From an uncultured Muribaculaceae bacterium (GTDB lineage Bacteria; Bacteroidota; Bacteroidia; Bacteroidales; Muribaculaceae): a DNA stretch of 64,000 nucleotides. A program made the position numbers and the translations under genes. Of the stretch, positions 7,465 to 16,495 are shown one piece after another; the stretch's first letter is position 1; each line of letters begins with the position of its first letter. The stretch covers positions 38,575 to 102,574 of the forward strand of contig CAJOFM010000005.1 in assembly GCA_905233915.1 (NCBI GenBank), given 5' to 3'. Under the pieces are notes generated by a model. It searched no databases. It saw only the letters and a list, made by a program, of their open reading frames with translations, and was not told the DNA's origin.

Positions 7465-9723
7465 TTACTTATCCCAAGTGAGATTCCAGATGGACACACG
7501 GTCCTTGTTGCTTGTCGAGTTGGACGGGCACAGGTTGGTGATCTCGATGATAAAATCGCCTGTGACAGTGCAAGCCTCGGCAAACTGATAAGCGGTCTTC
7601 TGGGTCACGTTTTCCTTGGTAACGGTCCACGTCTTAACGACATTTCCGTTCTGCTTAACGTCAACACGGAAGGACAACACCTTGTCGGACATCGCAGCAC
7701 CATAGCTGAAGTTCAGCTTGGTCATGCCACCGGTGATGACGGGTGACACAAGCGTACCCACGCTAGTAGTCTTACCGTTCAGGGTCGGAGCATAGGCATA
7801 CTGGCTCTCGCTGTCGGTCATGAAACCGATGAACTTGAACGTGGGATTACTGTCGTTTTCACCACCAGAGAGCAACATGCAGTTGGTGGCTACCCAACCC
7901 TTAGTAGAGGTGAAGGAGCCGTACTGGCCGGTCGGGGTACCCATGGTCTCAAAGTCGGCACGGTTGTCGGCTGTGGGAGCAGGGGGAGGAGTAGCGCCAC
8001 CCTTACCGAACTTCACGTCGTCAACACACCAGGTTGCATAATTGGCATCCTTGGTAGCATAGAAGCGGAAACCGATAACGTAGCTACCGTCGGCCCACTG
8101 GCTCAAGTCAAGTGTTCCCGATTGTACCCAATCGCTGTAGGTAGCGGTGGTCGAGGGCTTGGCAAGAGCGGGATTGAGCTTGACTTTCACGCTTGCTGCT
8201 GTCGGGTCAAGCGAGTTAAGGATATAGACCTCAAATACCGTCGTGGTGCTGTTATAACCAGCCACCTGGGTGCGGAAGCTCAAGGTCTTGTCGGTAGCAT
8301 TCTTGATGTCGAGAAGCGGGGTAATCAACCAAGCGTCGAACGGGGGCTGTGTACCCTTGTAACCCGTCATAGCGGCATAACCGTTGTTGTTGAAGGTGGT
8401 CTGATACCAAGCCTTGTCACCGCTCACCTGAACATTGGCCCAGTCGGCAGGCAATGCGCTATCGAAGCCCTCCTCGAGTTCAAGCAAACCACCCTCGAAG
8501 GGAGCGGGCGGCAGTCGGTACTCATTGCTCGAGCCAGAGTTCTTAGTGATACCGGCAACACCCATATAGGAGGCAAAGGTTCCTTTCACCTTGATGTACT
8601 GCTTGTACAACCAAGCATTGTCAACGAGGTTGGCATCGATGCGGAACTGCGAACCCTGGGGCAGCGAAACGATGATGCACTTGGTATAATCCTTGCACTC
8701 GGGATCGTCGGCGATAACGAGCGTATTGGGCAACGTCGTGGGAGCCTTCCACTCGATGTCACCGTTACTGCTGACAGTGGTTACCTCGGGAGCGACAGCA
8801 CCAACTACATAGCCGCCAACCCAACCCTTGCTACCGCTGTTCTGGGCAGCAATAGCCTCGGTCACGGTAAGGGGTTTATTCACGGTACCACCTGCACCGC
8901 TGACAATCACGTCACTCACGCTACGCAGGTAGAGCTGCCAGTTGGTGCCGTAGAAATAAAGCAGACCGACCACATCAATCTTGCCCTCGGGCAGGACATC
9001 GTTCTTGAAGTCGGCATAATTGCTGTTGCGCACGAGCAAGGTGCGGTTGTTGTCATCGATGAGGGTTCGATTGGTGTTAGCATCACCCTCGACATAGGTA
9101 GCGACGCCATTGGCCTCGCTGAAGCTCACGTCGTTGATGCGCACCAGGCGTGCCTGATACTTCAACTGGCTTTCCACATCACTCTTGCCGTAGATGTCGG
9201 CAAGGTCAATATCCAGCGTGTCGATCATGCTGGGATTGGGCAGACCGTTGATCTCCACCATCGACTCCCACATGGCCTGGGGCAAGAAAGTGGCTTCCCA
9301 CGCACTGCCCTGCTCATACCACTGGGGATAACCCAACTGCTGCTGGCCATTGTACTTGCCCACAAAGTAGCCCTTCATGGGGATCACGATTTCCTGACCG
9401 ATGCGGTAGGTGTTGAACAAGCTGTTCTGGTTGATCGAGATGGTGAGACCCTGACCCGACTCATCCATGATGTACAGGTTCTTGTAGATGTTGCCCGACT
9501 CGTCACTGCTGGTTACCCAACCGTGGATGATCTCGTCCTCGGTAACAGTGTCAATGTAGTTGCGTGCGTCCTGCCAGTGCTTGGCCTTGAACTCAGCGAT
9601 GGTCATGTTGGCGTGGTGCTCGGCGGTGGGAACGACCATGGGCGGCTGGTCAAACTCATCACTGCAAGCGGCGGTAAACACCAACAGGAGCATCAGGCTG
9701 AGATAGAAATTAAAACGTTTCAT
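7465..9723 (-). CDS. Surface lipoprotein with DUF5689/OB-fold-like and choice-of-anchor J-like domains
   Basis: This 752-aa protein starts with a lipoprotein signal (LLLVFTAACSDE; lipobox Cys about residue 20). Around residues 40-270 it has a DUF5689-like region (YIDTVTEDEIIHGWVTSSDE, LYIMDESGQGLTISI, GQEIVIPMKGYFVGKYNG). A second OB-fold-like module follows at about 290-410 (GWVGGYVVGAVAPE, TLVIADDPECKDY, VSLPQGSQFRIDANLVDN), resembling DUF6359. The C-terminal half holds choice-of-anchor J-like beta domains (DSALPADWANVQVSGDKAWY, WLITPLLDI). OB-like folds often bind nucleic acids, which fits the nuclease encoded next to it, but binding is inferred. It probably works at the outer surface with the TonB-dependent receptor upstream. 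Domain names are from recall, not a search. Confidence 0.78.
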   Translation of the reverse strand: MKRFNFYLSLMLLLVFTAACSDEFDQPPMVVPTAEHHANMTIAEFKAKHWQDARNYIDTVTEDEIIHGWVTSSDESGNIYKNLYIMDESGQGLTISINQNSLFNTYRIGQEIVIPMKGYFVGKYNGQQQLGYPQWYEQGSAWEATFLPQAMWESMVEINGLPNPSMIDTLDIDLADIYGKSDVESQLKYQARLVRINDVSFSEANGVATYVEGDANTNRTLIDDNNRTLLVRNSNYADFKNDVLPEGKIDVVGLLYFYGTNWQLYLRSVSDVIVSGAGGTVNKPLTVTEAIAAQNSGSKGWVGGYVVGAVAPEVTTVSSNGDIEWKAPTTLPNTLVIADDPECKDYTKCIIVSLPQGSQFRIDANLVDNAWLYKQYIKVKGTFASYMGVAGITKNSGSSNEYRLPPAPFEGGLLELEEGFDSALPADWANVQVSGDKAWYQTTFNNNGYAAMTGYKGTQPPFDAWLITPLLDIKNATDKTLSFRTQVAGYNSTTTVFEVYILNSLDPTAASVKVKLNPALAKPSTTATYSDWVQSGTLDLSQWADGSYVIGFRFYATKDANYATWCVDDVKFGKGGATPPPAPTADNRADFETMGTPTGQYGSFTSTKGWVATNCMLLSGGENDSNPTFKFIGFMTDSESQYAYAPTLNGKTTSVGTLVSPVITGGMTKLNFSYGAAMSDKVLSFRVDVKQNGNVVKTWTVTKENVTQKTAYQFAEACTVTGDFIIEITNLCPSNSTSNKDRVSIWNLTWDK

Positions 9724-9783
9724 AGTGGTTGTATTTTTTGTTTTAGTTTATATCTTGTTGATTGTTGAAATTGAATGCTTGAA

Positions 9784-12549
9784 TTAGAATCGCAGACCCA
9801 AGTTCAAGAACACCTTGAACCCCTGTCCATAGTAATACTTGTTGGGGAACTTGTTGGCTGTGTTGGCATAGTCCTTGGTGTCGATACGACCCTGCTGGTA
9901 GCCACCAGTCTGGATGTTCCTGTTATCGAGAATGTTGTTCAAGTTCAGGTTGATGTTGAACGATGCCAAGCGGTTGATGTAGATTACATGACCGATGCTG
10001 GCATTGATTACCAGGGCCTCGTTGAGTTTCTCCTGCTGGCTGATGTCTTTGATCATCTGCTGCAGATGCTCCTCATTGTCGGCCATCGTGTAAAGATTAG
10101 GCATCGCCTCGTGGCGGACAGGAGAGATGCTCACATAGGAGCGGTTCATCCATGCGCCATTCAATTCCACAAACCACTGCTTGGGACCAGCCCAGTTGAA
10201 TGCCAGCAAGTAGCACTCCTGGGGCGTTCCAGCCACATAGAAGTTCTTCAGGTAAACCACGCAGGTCTCATCGGGACTTGTTCCGTTCTCATAGCTGCGG
10301 GTACCAATCGGACGGTTCTTATACTGGTAACGCGAGATGGTGGCAGCACCGCTCACGGTGAGCGACGATGACAGCTTATAGCTCAAGCCCACCTCAACGC
10401 CCTTGTACTGCTTGTGGATACCCGTGAGCGCATAATTCATGAACGTGCTGTGCACGTCATCATAATAGGCGGTGCGCTCGACGTTGTCGCGCTGGTCGGT
10501 GAAGAAAGCGGTGACAATACCCTTGAAATTGCGGTAGTTCATCGCATAGCTCAGGTCGGCCGAGAAAATCTTCTCCACCTTGAGGTCAATCACATCGTCC
10601 TTAACGCGAGGAGAAATATAGGCATCATAGGGACGCGGGGGCTCGGTGCCATAGAAGGCGTGACCCGTGAAGCTGTTGCGGCCATCAAGCTTGAAGGTGA
10701 TACCGGCCTTGGCTCCGTAGGTGAGATAGCGGTGCGTGTCGCCCTTGCCATAAGAATTCTCGGGAGCACGGCCATTGCGCATATTACCATCGCGCTGGAA
10801 CTGGAAATATTCACCCTTGACACTGGCAAACAATTCCCACTTGGCCAGGTTGAGCACCCACTGGTTCCACAACTGGGTCTTCAGCGTGAGGATATCGTAG
10901 TCATAGCCGAAACGGTCACCCTTGCCCACCTTGCGGTTGGGGTTGTTCAAATCGTTTTGTGCCATATCGGGATTGTCGGGGAAATCACGCTCGCTGAAGT
11001 TGTCGATATCCATCCAATAGCTGCCACCCAGCAAGTCCTTAATGGTCTTGTAGTAGGACGAAAGGGTGTAATTGGCATTGGCGCCTGCCTGCATCGTCAA
11101 CTGGTTGGTGAAACGATGATTCAGCAACGTCGACAGCGTGAAACTGGATTGGTTGCTGTGACGCTTCTCAAGGATATAGGTTGAGCCGTTTTCAGGCTTA
11201 CCCAACTGCGTCTCGTAATTGTTCAACCAGTTGGTCTTGTAGAGTTCGTCCCAACGTATCTGGGTGTACTCGCTCTCACTGGCCCAGCGGTCATAATACA
11301 AGTCAAATGCCTCGGAATTCACATCATAGTATGAAGGCAGGTAGCGGTAATAGTCGGGACGCGGGTCAGCGGCCTTGTGCCAGTTGAGCGCAGCCTTGCT
11401 GTAGAATGACTTGTGGTAAGCAAAACCAGTATTCAACGAGGTGTGATCGTTGGGCTTCCACTTCCAGTTGAGGATGGCGGTGGGGTCAAACGACTCGACC
11501 ACCTTGGAGTTGCGCTTCTTGCCATCCTGCCAGCCCCAGTCGGGGTTGTACATGTTGCTGCCAACGAGTCGGCAAGTCTCCTCATAGACGGCCGAGTTAC
11601 CGGCGCGCTTGGTGGGAGCACCAAAGGTGGTCAGCGACAGCGAGTGATGCTTGTTGAACACCTTTTCCAAAGCGAGGAAGTAACCAACGCTGTTGTAGAA
11701 CGTACCGGGATAGACGCCCTCGTCGGCATAGCGTGCCACTGCCGAAACCGTCATTGCCCAACCATGCTTGTTCAAACCAGTTGCATGAGTCACCATGCCA
11801 CGCCAGCGGTAGTTACCGTTGGTGTAGGCGAGGCTCAAGCGGGTACCGGGAGCATAATCAGCCGCATAGGTCTTGATGTTGTTGGCACCGCCAATGCCAC
11901 CAAAACCATAGAGGTTCTCCTCCAGACCCATACCGATGGTCTTGTTCCTGAATGCCTGGTTCAAGCCACCCGTCATCGAATAGTTGAACGAGAAGCGAAC
12001 ACCATCATTGAAGGGGATAGCGTTGATGTAGGTCTCGGTCTTCTGGTTCTCATAGCCACGAATGCGGAAACGCATCGCGCTGAAGGTGTAGCTCGAGGCC
12101 TGATAGAAGGGGTTGTCGGTGGCACCGCTCAACAATGCCACTTCCTGGGTGTTGCCTTCCTCATCCTCAAGCTGTGATTCGCTGAGGGCCACGTCGGCCA
12201 TCGCGCTACGGTACTCCATGACCTCGGCGCTCTCAAACGAGAGTGGCTCAATCTGGATTGTGCCCATGTTCTCGACCTCATTGCCGATAATGGTCACAGG
12301 CTGAGTCCAGTCCTTGTAGCCGTAGCACAGAATCAACAGTTCATCATTGCCCTGCCGGGCATCGTCAATCAGGAACTTACCTGTGGGACCTGTGGTCGCT
12401 GCATTGCCCTGATTGTCGAGCATGACGGTAGCGCCCACAATGGGCAGGCCGCTCTTGGCGTCCACCACCACGCCCTGCACTCCCGTGTGCTGTGCCAGCA
12501 ACGGCAGGAATGCAAAGAGTGCCAATAGCAAAAACAGTTTCAGTCTCAT
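9784..12549 (-). CDS. TonB-dependent receptor of the nuclease operon
   Basis: This 921-aa outer-membrane receptor starts with a signal peptide (LFLLLALFAFLPLLAQ), then a carboxypeptidase-regulatory-like domain (GVQGVVVDAKSGLPIVGATV), a plug-like region (AMRFRIRGYENQKTETYINA, GIGGANNI) and a long barrel with many aromatic-rich strands, ending in GFKVFLNLGLRF. The family transports ligands across the outer membrane using TonB/ExbBD energy; an exbBD-tonB set is encoded at 55.7-58.0 kb. It leads a three-gene operon with a DUF5689-type lipoprotein (60-bp gap) and a secreted EEP-fold enzyme. The context suggests import of products released by that enzyme, such as nucleotides or phosphorylated compounds (inference). 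It is shorter than typical SusC proteins and no SusD-like partner is present. Confidence 0.87.
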   Translation of the reverse strand: MRLKLFLLLALFAFLPLLAQHTGVQGVVVDAKSGLPIVGATVMLDNQGNAATTGPTGKFLIDDARQGNDELLILCYGYKDWTQPVTIIGNEVENMGTIQIEPLSFESAEVMEYRSAMADVALSESQLEDEEGNTQEVALLSGATDNPFYQASSYTFSAMRFRIRGYENQKTETYINAIPFNDGVRFSFNYSMTGGLNQAFRNKTIGMGLEENLYGFGGIGGANNIKTYAADYAPGTRLSLAYTNGNYRWRGMVTHATGLNKHGWAMTVSAVARYADEGVYPGTFYNSVGYFLALEKVFNKHHSLSLTTFGAPTKRAGNSAVYEETCRLVGSNMYNPDWGWQDGKKRNSKVVESFDPTAILNWKWKPNDHTSLNTGFAYHKSFYSKAALNWHKAADPRPDYYRYLPSYYDVNSEAFDLYYDRWASESEYTQIRWDELYKTNWLNNYETQLGKPENGSTYILEKRHSNQSSFTLSTLLNHRFTNQLTMQAGANANYTLSSYYKTIKDLLGGSYWMDIDNFSERDFPDNPDMAQNDLNNPNRKVGKGDRFGYDYDILTLKTQLWNQWVLNLAKWELFASVKGEYFQFQRDGNMRNGRAPENSYGKGDTHRYLTYGAKAGITFKLDGRNSFTGHAFYGTEPPRPYDAYISPRVKDDVIDLKVEKIFSADLSYAMNYRNFKGIVTAFFTDQRDNVERTAYYDDVHSTFMNYALTGIHKQYKGVEVGLSYKLSSSLTVSGAATISRYQYKNRPIGTRSYENGTSPDETCVVYLKNFYVAGTPQECYLLAFNWAGPKQWFVELNGAWMNRSYVSISPVRHEAMPNLYTMADNEEHLQQMIKDISQQEKLNEALVINASIGHVIYINRLASFNINLNLNNILDNRNIQTGGYQQGRIDTKDYANTANKFPNKYYYGQGFKVFLNLGLRF

Positions 12550-12669
12550 AATAAATGTTATGTATATTAAGTAATTATTTATCCTCGTTATTGCGTTTAC
12601 ATCAGGTACTTTTAAGTTAAATTAATGTAAATCCAAGGGGCGTTTTCACGCCAGGTCAAGATTAAATGC

Positions 12670-12701
12670 CAAAAGTAGTTATTTTTTTGAACTTGTCCAA
12701 G
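12670..12701 (-). promoter_or_regulatory. Promoter of the TonB receptor/lipoprotein/nuclease operon
   Basis: On the minus strand, TACTTTTG (12677-12670) is preceded by CTTG (12701-12698) with a 20-nt spacer, a good Bacteroidota -33/-7 pair. It lies about 120 nt upstream of the receptor start at 12549. Confidence 0.7.
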
Positions 12702-12728
12702 AAAAACGACGATTTAACCATTGAAATT

Positions 12729-13019
12729 TTAGGGTTTCTTCTTGAAGTAATCGTTGTACATCTTGATGCCAAACACGATAGCACTGGAAACGGTCGTGAT
12801 GACGTTGGTGATGAACAAGGGCCAGTTCTTAAGCATCAAGCCCTGGATGGCAAAGAAAATGCCGCCCAGTCCCATCATCAGGAAGGTGGGCAACGCGATA
12901 CCCTCGGTGTCGTGGGTACGGATGGTGTAAATCGCCTGGGGCATATAGCCAAGGATCAGGCAAATCGATGCTGTGTAACCGATGATGTCGGTCAAGTTGT
13001 TGGTGATAAAATCCATCAT
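12729..13019 (-). CDS. SemiSWEET/PQ-loop sugar transporter-like protein
   Basis: This 96-aa protein has three predicted membrane helices (about 8-25, 40-60 and 66-88) and the PQ-loop signature GYMPQAIYTIRT in the first helix. Size and layout match bacterial SemiSWEETs, which dimerise to form a facilitative sugar carrier; substrate here is unknown. Two adjacent Met codons open the frame, and either is possible. It lies downstream of the tricorn-like protease on the same strand, but a strong terminator (13034-13062) separates them, so it may rely on read-through or on a promoter in the 55-bp gap. The C-terminal tail is short and basic (FKKKP). Confidence 0.82.
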   Translation of the reverse strand: MMDFITNNLTDIIGYTASICLILGYMPQAIYTIRTHDTEGIALPTFLMMGLGGIFFAIQGLMLKNWPLFITNVITTVSSAIVFGIKMYNDYFKKKP

Positions 13020-13033
13020 GATAATATTGTTTT

Positions 13034-13062
13034 AAAAAAAGTGGGGCCCCAATGGGCCCCAC
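13034..13062 (-). terminator. Terminator of the tricorn-like protease gene
   Basis: A 9-bp GC-rich stem (13041-13049 with 13054-13062) is followed on the minus strand by seven T residues (13040-13034). It lies 12 bp past the protease stop. Confidence 0.88.
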
Positions 13063-13074
13063 ATGAGTTAATTC

Positions 13075-16000
13075 CTATTTCAGTCCGCACTCGCGCATCA
13101 ACTCCTCGACGGCAGCCTTGAGCTGCAAGTCCTCGCCGTTGATGACGGTCTCAGGATTGTTGGCAATCTTGATGTCCGGCTCGAGCTGCGTGTTCTCGAG
13201 GTAGTTGCCCTCGGGCAGCCGGTAGCCGATGATGGGAATGCCGAAGATGAGCGACGAATCCTGCAGGCGTTCCCACGACACACTGGTCATGGTGCCAGGA
13301 ACAGGCATACCCACCAGTTTGCCCAACTTGTCGTGGCTATATACCCACGGCGTGCCGTGCGCGTTGCTGTAATTGGCCTCGCACTGCAGCATGATGCTGG
13401 GCTTGTTCCAGCGGCGGCTGGGCATGTCGCATGCCTCACGGCCGCGCACCACCTGGGTGAAATACTTTTGGCCGCTGAAGAGCACCTCAATGTCCTCGTG
13501 CAGACGGCCACCGCCGTTGAAGCGGGTGTCGATCACGATACCGTCACGCTTGTTGTATTTACCCAGCACGTCGCTATAGATGTCGCGGTAGCTGGCGTCA
13601 TTCATCGACTCGAGGTGAACGTAGCCCAGACGACCGCCCGAGAGGCTGTCCACGATGTGGGCATTGCGCTTCACCCAGCGCTTGTACATCAGGCCTCCCA
13701 AGGCGCCCCTGGTGATAGGCTTCACCACCTCTTCCCAGCGCTTGCCGGTCTTGGGGTTATAGAGCGACAGCAGGGTCTTCTTGCCTGCCTGGCCGTTGAG
13801 CAGCTCGGTATAGTCGTTGTTCTCGTCGATGGTTACTCCATTGATCTTCTCGAGGATGGTGCCCGGCTTCACCTGGCTCTTGGCCTTGGCCAGCGGGCCG
13901 CCCTCAATGACCTCGTCGATCTTGAGGCCGTTGCCGGTATAGTTCCAGTTGTAGATGAGGCCTAGGTCAGCCGTCGCTTCACCGCTGGTGGGATAGTAGC
14001 GGCCACCGGTGTGTGAGGCATTGAGCTCACCCAACAACTCACTCAGCAGGTTGGCGAAATCATAGTTATTGTTGATGTGGGGCAAGAACTTGCGGTAGGT
14101 CTCGACGTTGGCTTTCCAGTCACAACCGTGGTAGTTGAGGTTGTAGAAGCGCTTCTCAATCTGCTTGTCCACGTGGTTGAACATATACTCGCGCTCGGCA
14201 AACAGGTCCATCTTCATGTCGGCCTGGTAGGTGATGGGCGTGAGCTTGTCACCGGCCACGGTGAGCTTCTGCATCTTGCTGCCACCCAGCACAAACAGCG
14301 TCTTACCATCCTTGCTGGCTTGGATATCGGCACCGCCGCCACCCATCTTGTTCAGCAGCTTGGTCTCATGCTTGCGCAGGTCCATCTTCCACAGGTCATA
14401 GCCTTTCTCAAATGCCGACAGGTAGTAGAGCGACTCGCCATCGGGGGTAATCATGCAACCCGAGATGCTACTCGAGTTGGGCGTCACGCGCACGATGCGG
14501 TCCTCGATGCCCTCCAGTTCCACCTTGATGTCCTTGCTGGCGGCGGGCTTGGCATCGGCCTTCTTGTCGTCGGCTTTGCCTTTCTTCTTGCTGTTCTTGG
14601 TGTCCTCGGCCTTCTTCTCTTCGGCCTTCTTGGCTTCCTTCTCGGCCTCGGTCAGCAGTTCATAGTCCTCCTTGTTGAGGTTGTAACGATCCAGGGCCTC
14701 CTGGTTGACGAAGGCCAAGAAGACGTCGTCCTGCGAGCCCCATGAGGCGTGGCTGCGCATACCATAACGGTTGCTGCGGAACATGATGGCGTTACCCTCC
14801 ATCACCCAGCGGGGATCCTCACTGATGTAGGCGCTACCGGTGATGTTGGTGATGGGACCGCCGTTGGCCGACACGATACCGATGTCGGTGTAGGGGTCAC
14901 GCTGGTTGCCGATGAACTCGAGGGCGAACCACTTGCCGTCGGGCGACCACGAGTAGTTGAACTCGCCATTGGTTTCATACCAGGTGGAGCCGTCGGTCAC
15001 CTGCGTCACCTTATTGGTCTTGAGGTCAAGCACCTTGAGGTAGAAACGGTCCTCGATAAAGGCCAGTTTCTTGCCGTCGGGCGACAGGCAGGGTCGCATG
15101 CGTTCAACAGTGGGCGATGGCAACAGGATTTCTTCCTTGATGAGGGTGGCGTTGGCAAAGTTGGGGTCATCCTTGCGCTCGATGGTGGCCAGGACAAGTT
15201 CCCAGTTGCCGTTGCGCTCGGTGGCATAGGCCAGGGTGCGGTTGTCAGCGCCCCACGACACCCAATTCTCGGCTTCGGGAGTGTTGGTAATGCGCTTGGT
15301 GGTGTTATACTCGACCGAGGTCACAAACACCTCGCCACGCACCACAAATGCCACCATCTTGCCGTCGGGCGACACAGCAGCATCGGTAGCGCCGCGCGTG
15401 TGCGACATGCGCTGAATCTGGTCGCTGTCGTCGTGCCACAGGCTGATGTTCACCTTGGCAGGCTGGCCGCCGGCACGCATGGTATAAAGCTCACCGTCCT
15501 GGGTGAAGCACAGGGTGCCGTTGTTAGCTATCGAGAGGAAACGCACGGGATTGACCGTGAAGCGGGTCTCGGCCTTGAGCTGGCTGGGCTGGTCGATGGG
15601 GAACGAATAGACGTTCATCGATCCGCCGTTGCGCTCACTCAGGAAATAGACGGTCTTGCCGTCGGGGCTGAGGACAGGGTTGCGGTCCTCACCACCGATG
15701 TTGGTCAGGTTGGTGTGCTTGCCGGTCTTGGCATCATAGCGCCAGATGTCGCGGGTGATCGACGAGGTGTGATGCTTGCGGTACTCATCCTCGCCGCCCT
15801 TGCGATCCTGATAAACAAAGTACTTCCCACTCTTGTCCCAGCAGATGTACTCGGCAGGAGTGCCCAACTCACGGGTGGGACGACCACCATCGACGGGCAC
15901 CTTATAGACCTCGGTCAAGCGTCCGCTGGGGAACAGCATGCTGCTCGCGGGGTCCTGAATCGAGGCGCTGTAGTAGATGTACTTGCCGTCGGGGCTGAAG

Positions 16001-16338
16001 GTCCACGGCGTCTCGGCAGCGCTGTTGCGCGTCAGCTGCTTGGGTTGTCCGCCTGTAGCGGGCATGATAAACACGTCATCATTGCCCTTGCGGTCACTGG
16101 CAAAAGCCAGCATCGAGCCGTCGGGCGACCACACGGGCATGGATTCATAACTCGACTGCGAGGTCAGCTGCACAGCCTGTCCGCCAGAAGTGGGTACGAC
16201 ATAGATGTCACCCTTGTAGCAGAACGCGATTTTGTTGCCATCAGGTGAGATGCTTGCAAAGCGCATCCACAGCGGCGTGTCGGCCATTGCGGTCATCGCC
16301 GTCACCATGGCGATAAAAAGCAGGAATTTCTTCATCAT
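13075..16338 (-). CDS. Tricorn-like S41 family protease with beta-propeller and PDZ domains
   Basis: This 1087-aa secreted or periplasmic protein has a short signal peptide (FLLFIAMVTAMTAMA). Repeated WD40/PD40-type propeller blades follow (SPDGNKIAF, SPDGSMLAFASDRKGNDD, SPDGKYIYYS, SPDGKTVYFLSERNGG). A Lys/Glu/Ala-rich linker lies around residues 560-605, then more blades, a PDZ-like domain (about 800-870, KVKPGTILEKINGV type) and a C-terminal S41 peptidase domain (GIVIDTRFNGGGR; likely nucleophile Ser in EANYSNAHGTP). This order matches tricorn protease homologs of Bacteroidota, proposed to degrade peptides. A -7-like TAAATTTG lies on the minus strand at 16373-16366, and a strong terminator follows the stop. 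The Lys-rich linker is unusual but appears in related proteins. Confidence 0.88.
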   Translation of the reverse strand: MMKKFLLFIAMVTAMTAMADTPLWMRFASISPDGNKIAFCYKGDIYVVPTSGGQAVQLTSQSSYESMPVWSPDGSMLAFASDRKGNDDVFIMPATGGQPKQLTRNSAAETPWTFSPDGKYIYYSASIQDPASSMLFPSGRLTEVYKVPVDGGRPTRELGTPAEYICWDKSGKYFVYQDRKGGEDEYRKHHTSSITRDIWRYDAKTGKHTNLTNIGGEDRNPVLSPDGKTVYFLSERNGGSMNVYSFPIDQPSQLKAETRFTVNPVRFLSIANNGTLCFTQDGELYTMRAGGQPAKVNISLWHDDSDQIQRMSHTRGATDAAVSPDGKMVAFVVRGEVFVTSVEYNTTKRITNTPEAENWVSWGADNRTLAYATERNGNWELVLATIERKDDPNFANATLIKEEILLPSPTVERMRPCLSPDGKKLAFIEDRFYLKVLDLKTNKVTQVTDGSTWYETNGEFNYSWSPDGKWFALEFIGNQRDPYTDIGIVSANGGPITNITGSAYISEDPRWVMEGNAIMFRSNRYGMRSHASWGSQDDVFLAFVNQEALDRYNLNKEDYELLTEAEKEAKKAEEKKAEDTKNSKKKGKADDKKADAKPAASKDIKVELEGIEDRIVRVTPNSSSISGCMITPDGESLYYLSAFEKGYDLWKMDLRKHETKLLNKMGGGGADIQASKDGKTLFVLGGSKMQKLTVAGDKLTPITYQADMKMDLFAEREYMFNHVDKQIEKRFYNLNYHGCDWKANVETYRKFLPHINNNYDFANLLSELLGELNASHTGGRYYPTSGEATADLGLIYNWNYTGNGLKIDEVIEGGPLAKAKSQVKPGTILEKINGVTIDENNDYTELLNGQAGKKTLLSLYNPKTGKRWEEVVKPITRGALGGLMYKRWVKRNAHIVDSLSGGRLGYVHLESMNDASYRDIYSDVLGKYNKRDGIVIDTRFNGGGRLHEDIEVLFSGQKYFTQVVRGREACDMPSRRWNKPSIMLQCEANYSNAHGTPWVYSHDKLGKLVGMPVPGTMTSVSWERLQDSSLIFGIPIIGYRLPEGNYLENTQLEPDIKIANNPETVINGEDLQLKAAVEELMRECGLK

Positions 16339-16365
16339 GATTTATTTAGTTTGGGATTTATCCTG

Positions 16366-16373
16366 CAAATTTA
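16366..16373 (-). promoter_or_regulatory. Candidate -7 box of the tricorn-like protease gene
   Basis: The minus strand reads TAAATTTG here, 28 bp upstream of the start codon at 16338. A convincing -33 box is not visible. Confidence 0.45.
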
Positions 16374-16427
16374 CAAAAAACCCATTAGATGCTGACATTT
16401 TTTGTAACATTTTATCTGATAAGCCGA

Positions 16428-16473
16428 CAAAAAAGCCGTCAGCCGCTGTCTTTGTAGCAAGACAGCGGCTGAC
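16428..16473 (-). terminator. Terminator of the DUF2059-like gene
   Basis: A 15-bp perfect stem (16438-16452 with 16459-16473) with a 6-nt loop is followed on the minus strand by GGC and six T residues. Confidence 0.9.
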
Positions 16474-16495
16474 GCATATCGTGGGCTGGGAAATA

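Noticed and set aside
8122..9768. Long plus-strand frame (548 codons) opposite the DUF5689-type lipoprotein
   Set aside because: Shadow of a gene with a lipoprotein signal and clear domains on the other strand.
12829..13062. 77-codon minus-strand frame overlapping the SemiSWEET gene
   Set aside because: It starts inside a terminator hairpin and is out of frame with a clear three-helix PQ-loop protein.
14749..16248. Long plus-strand frame (499 codons) opposite the tricorn-like protease
   Set aside because: Shadow frame caused by codon bias; the minus-strand protein has full propeller, PDZ and S41 domains.
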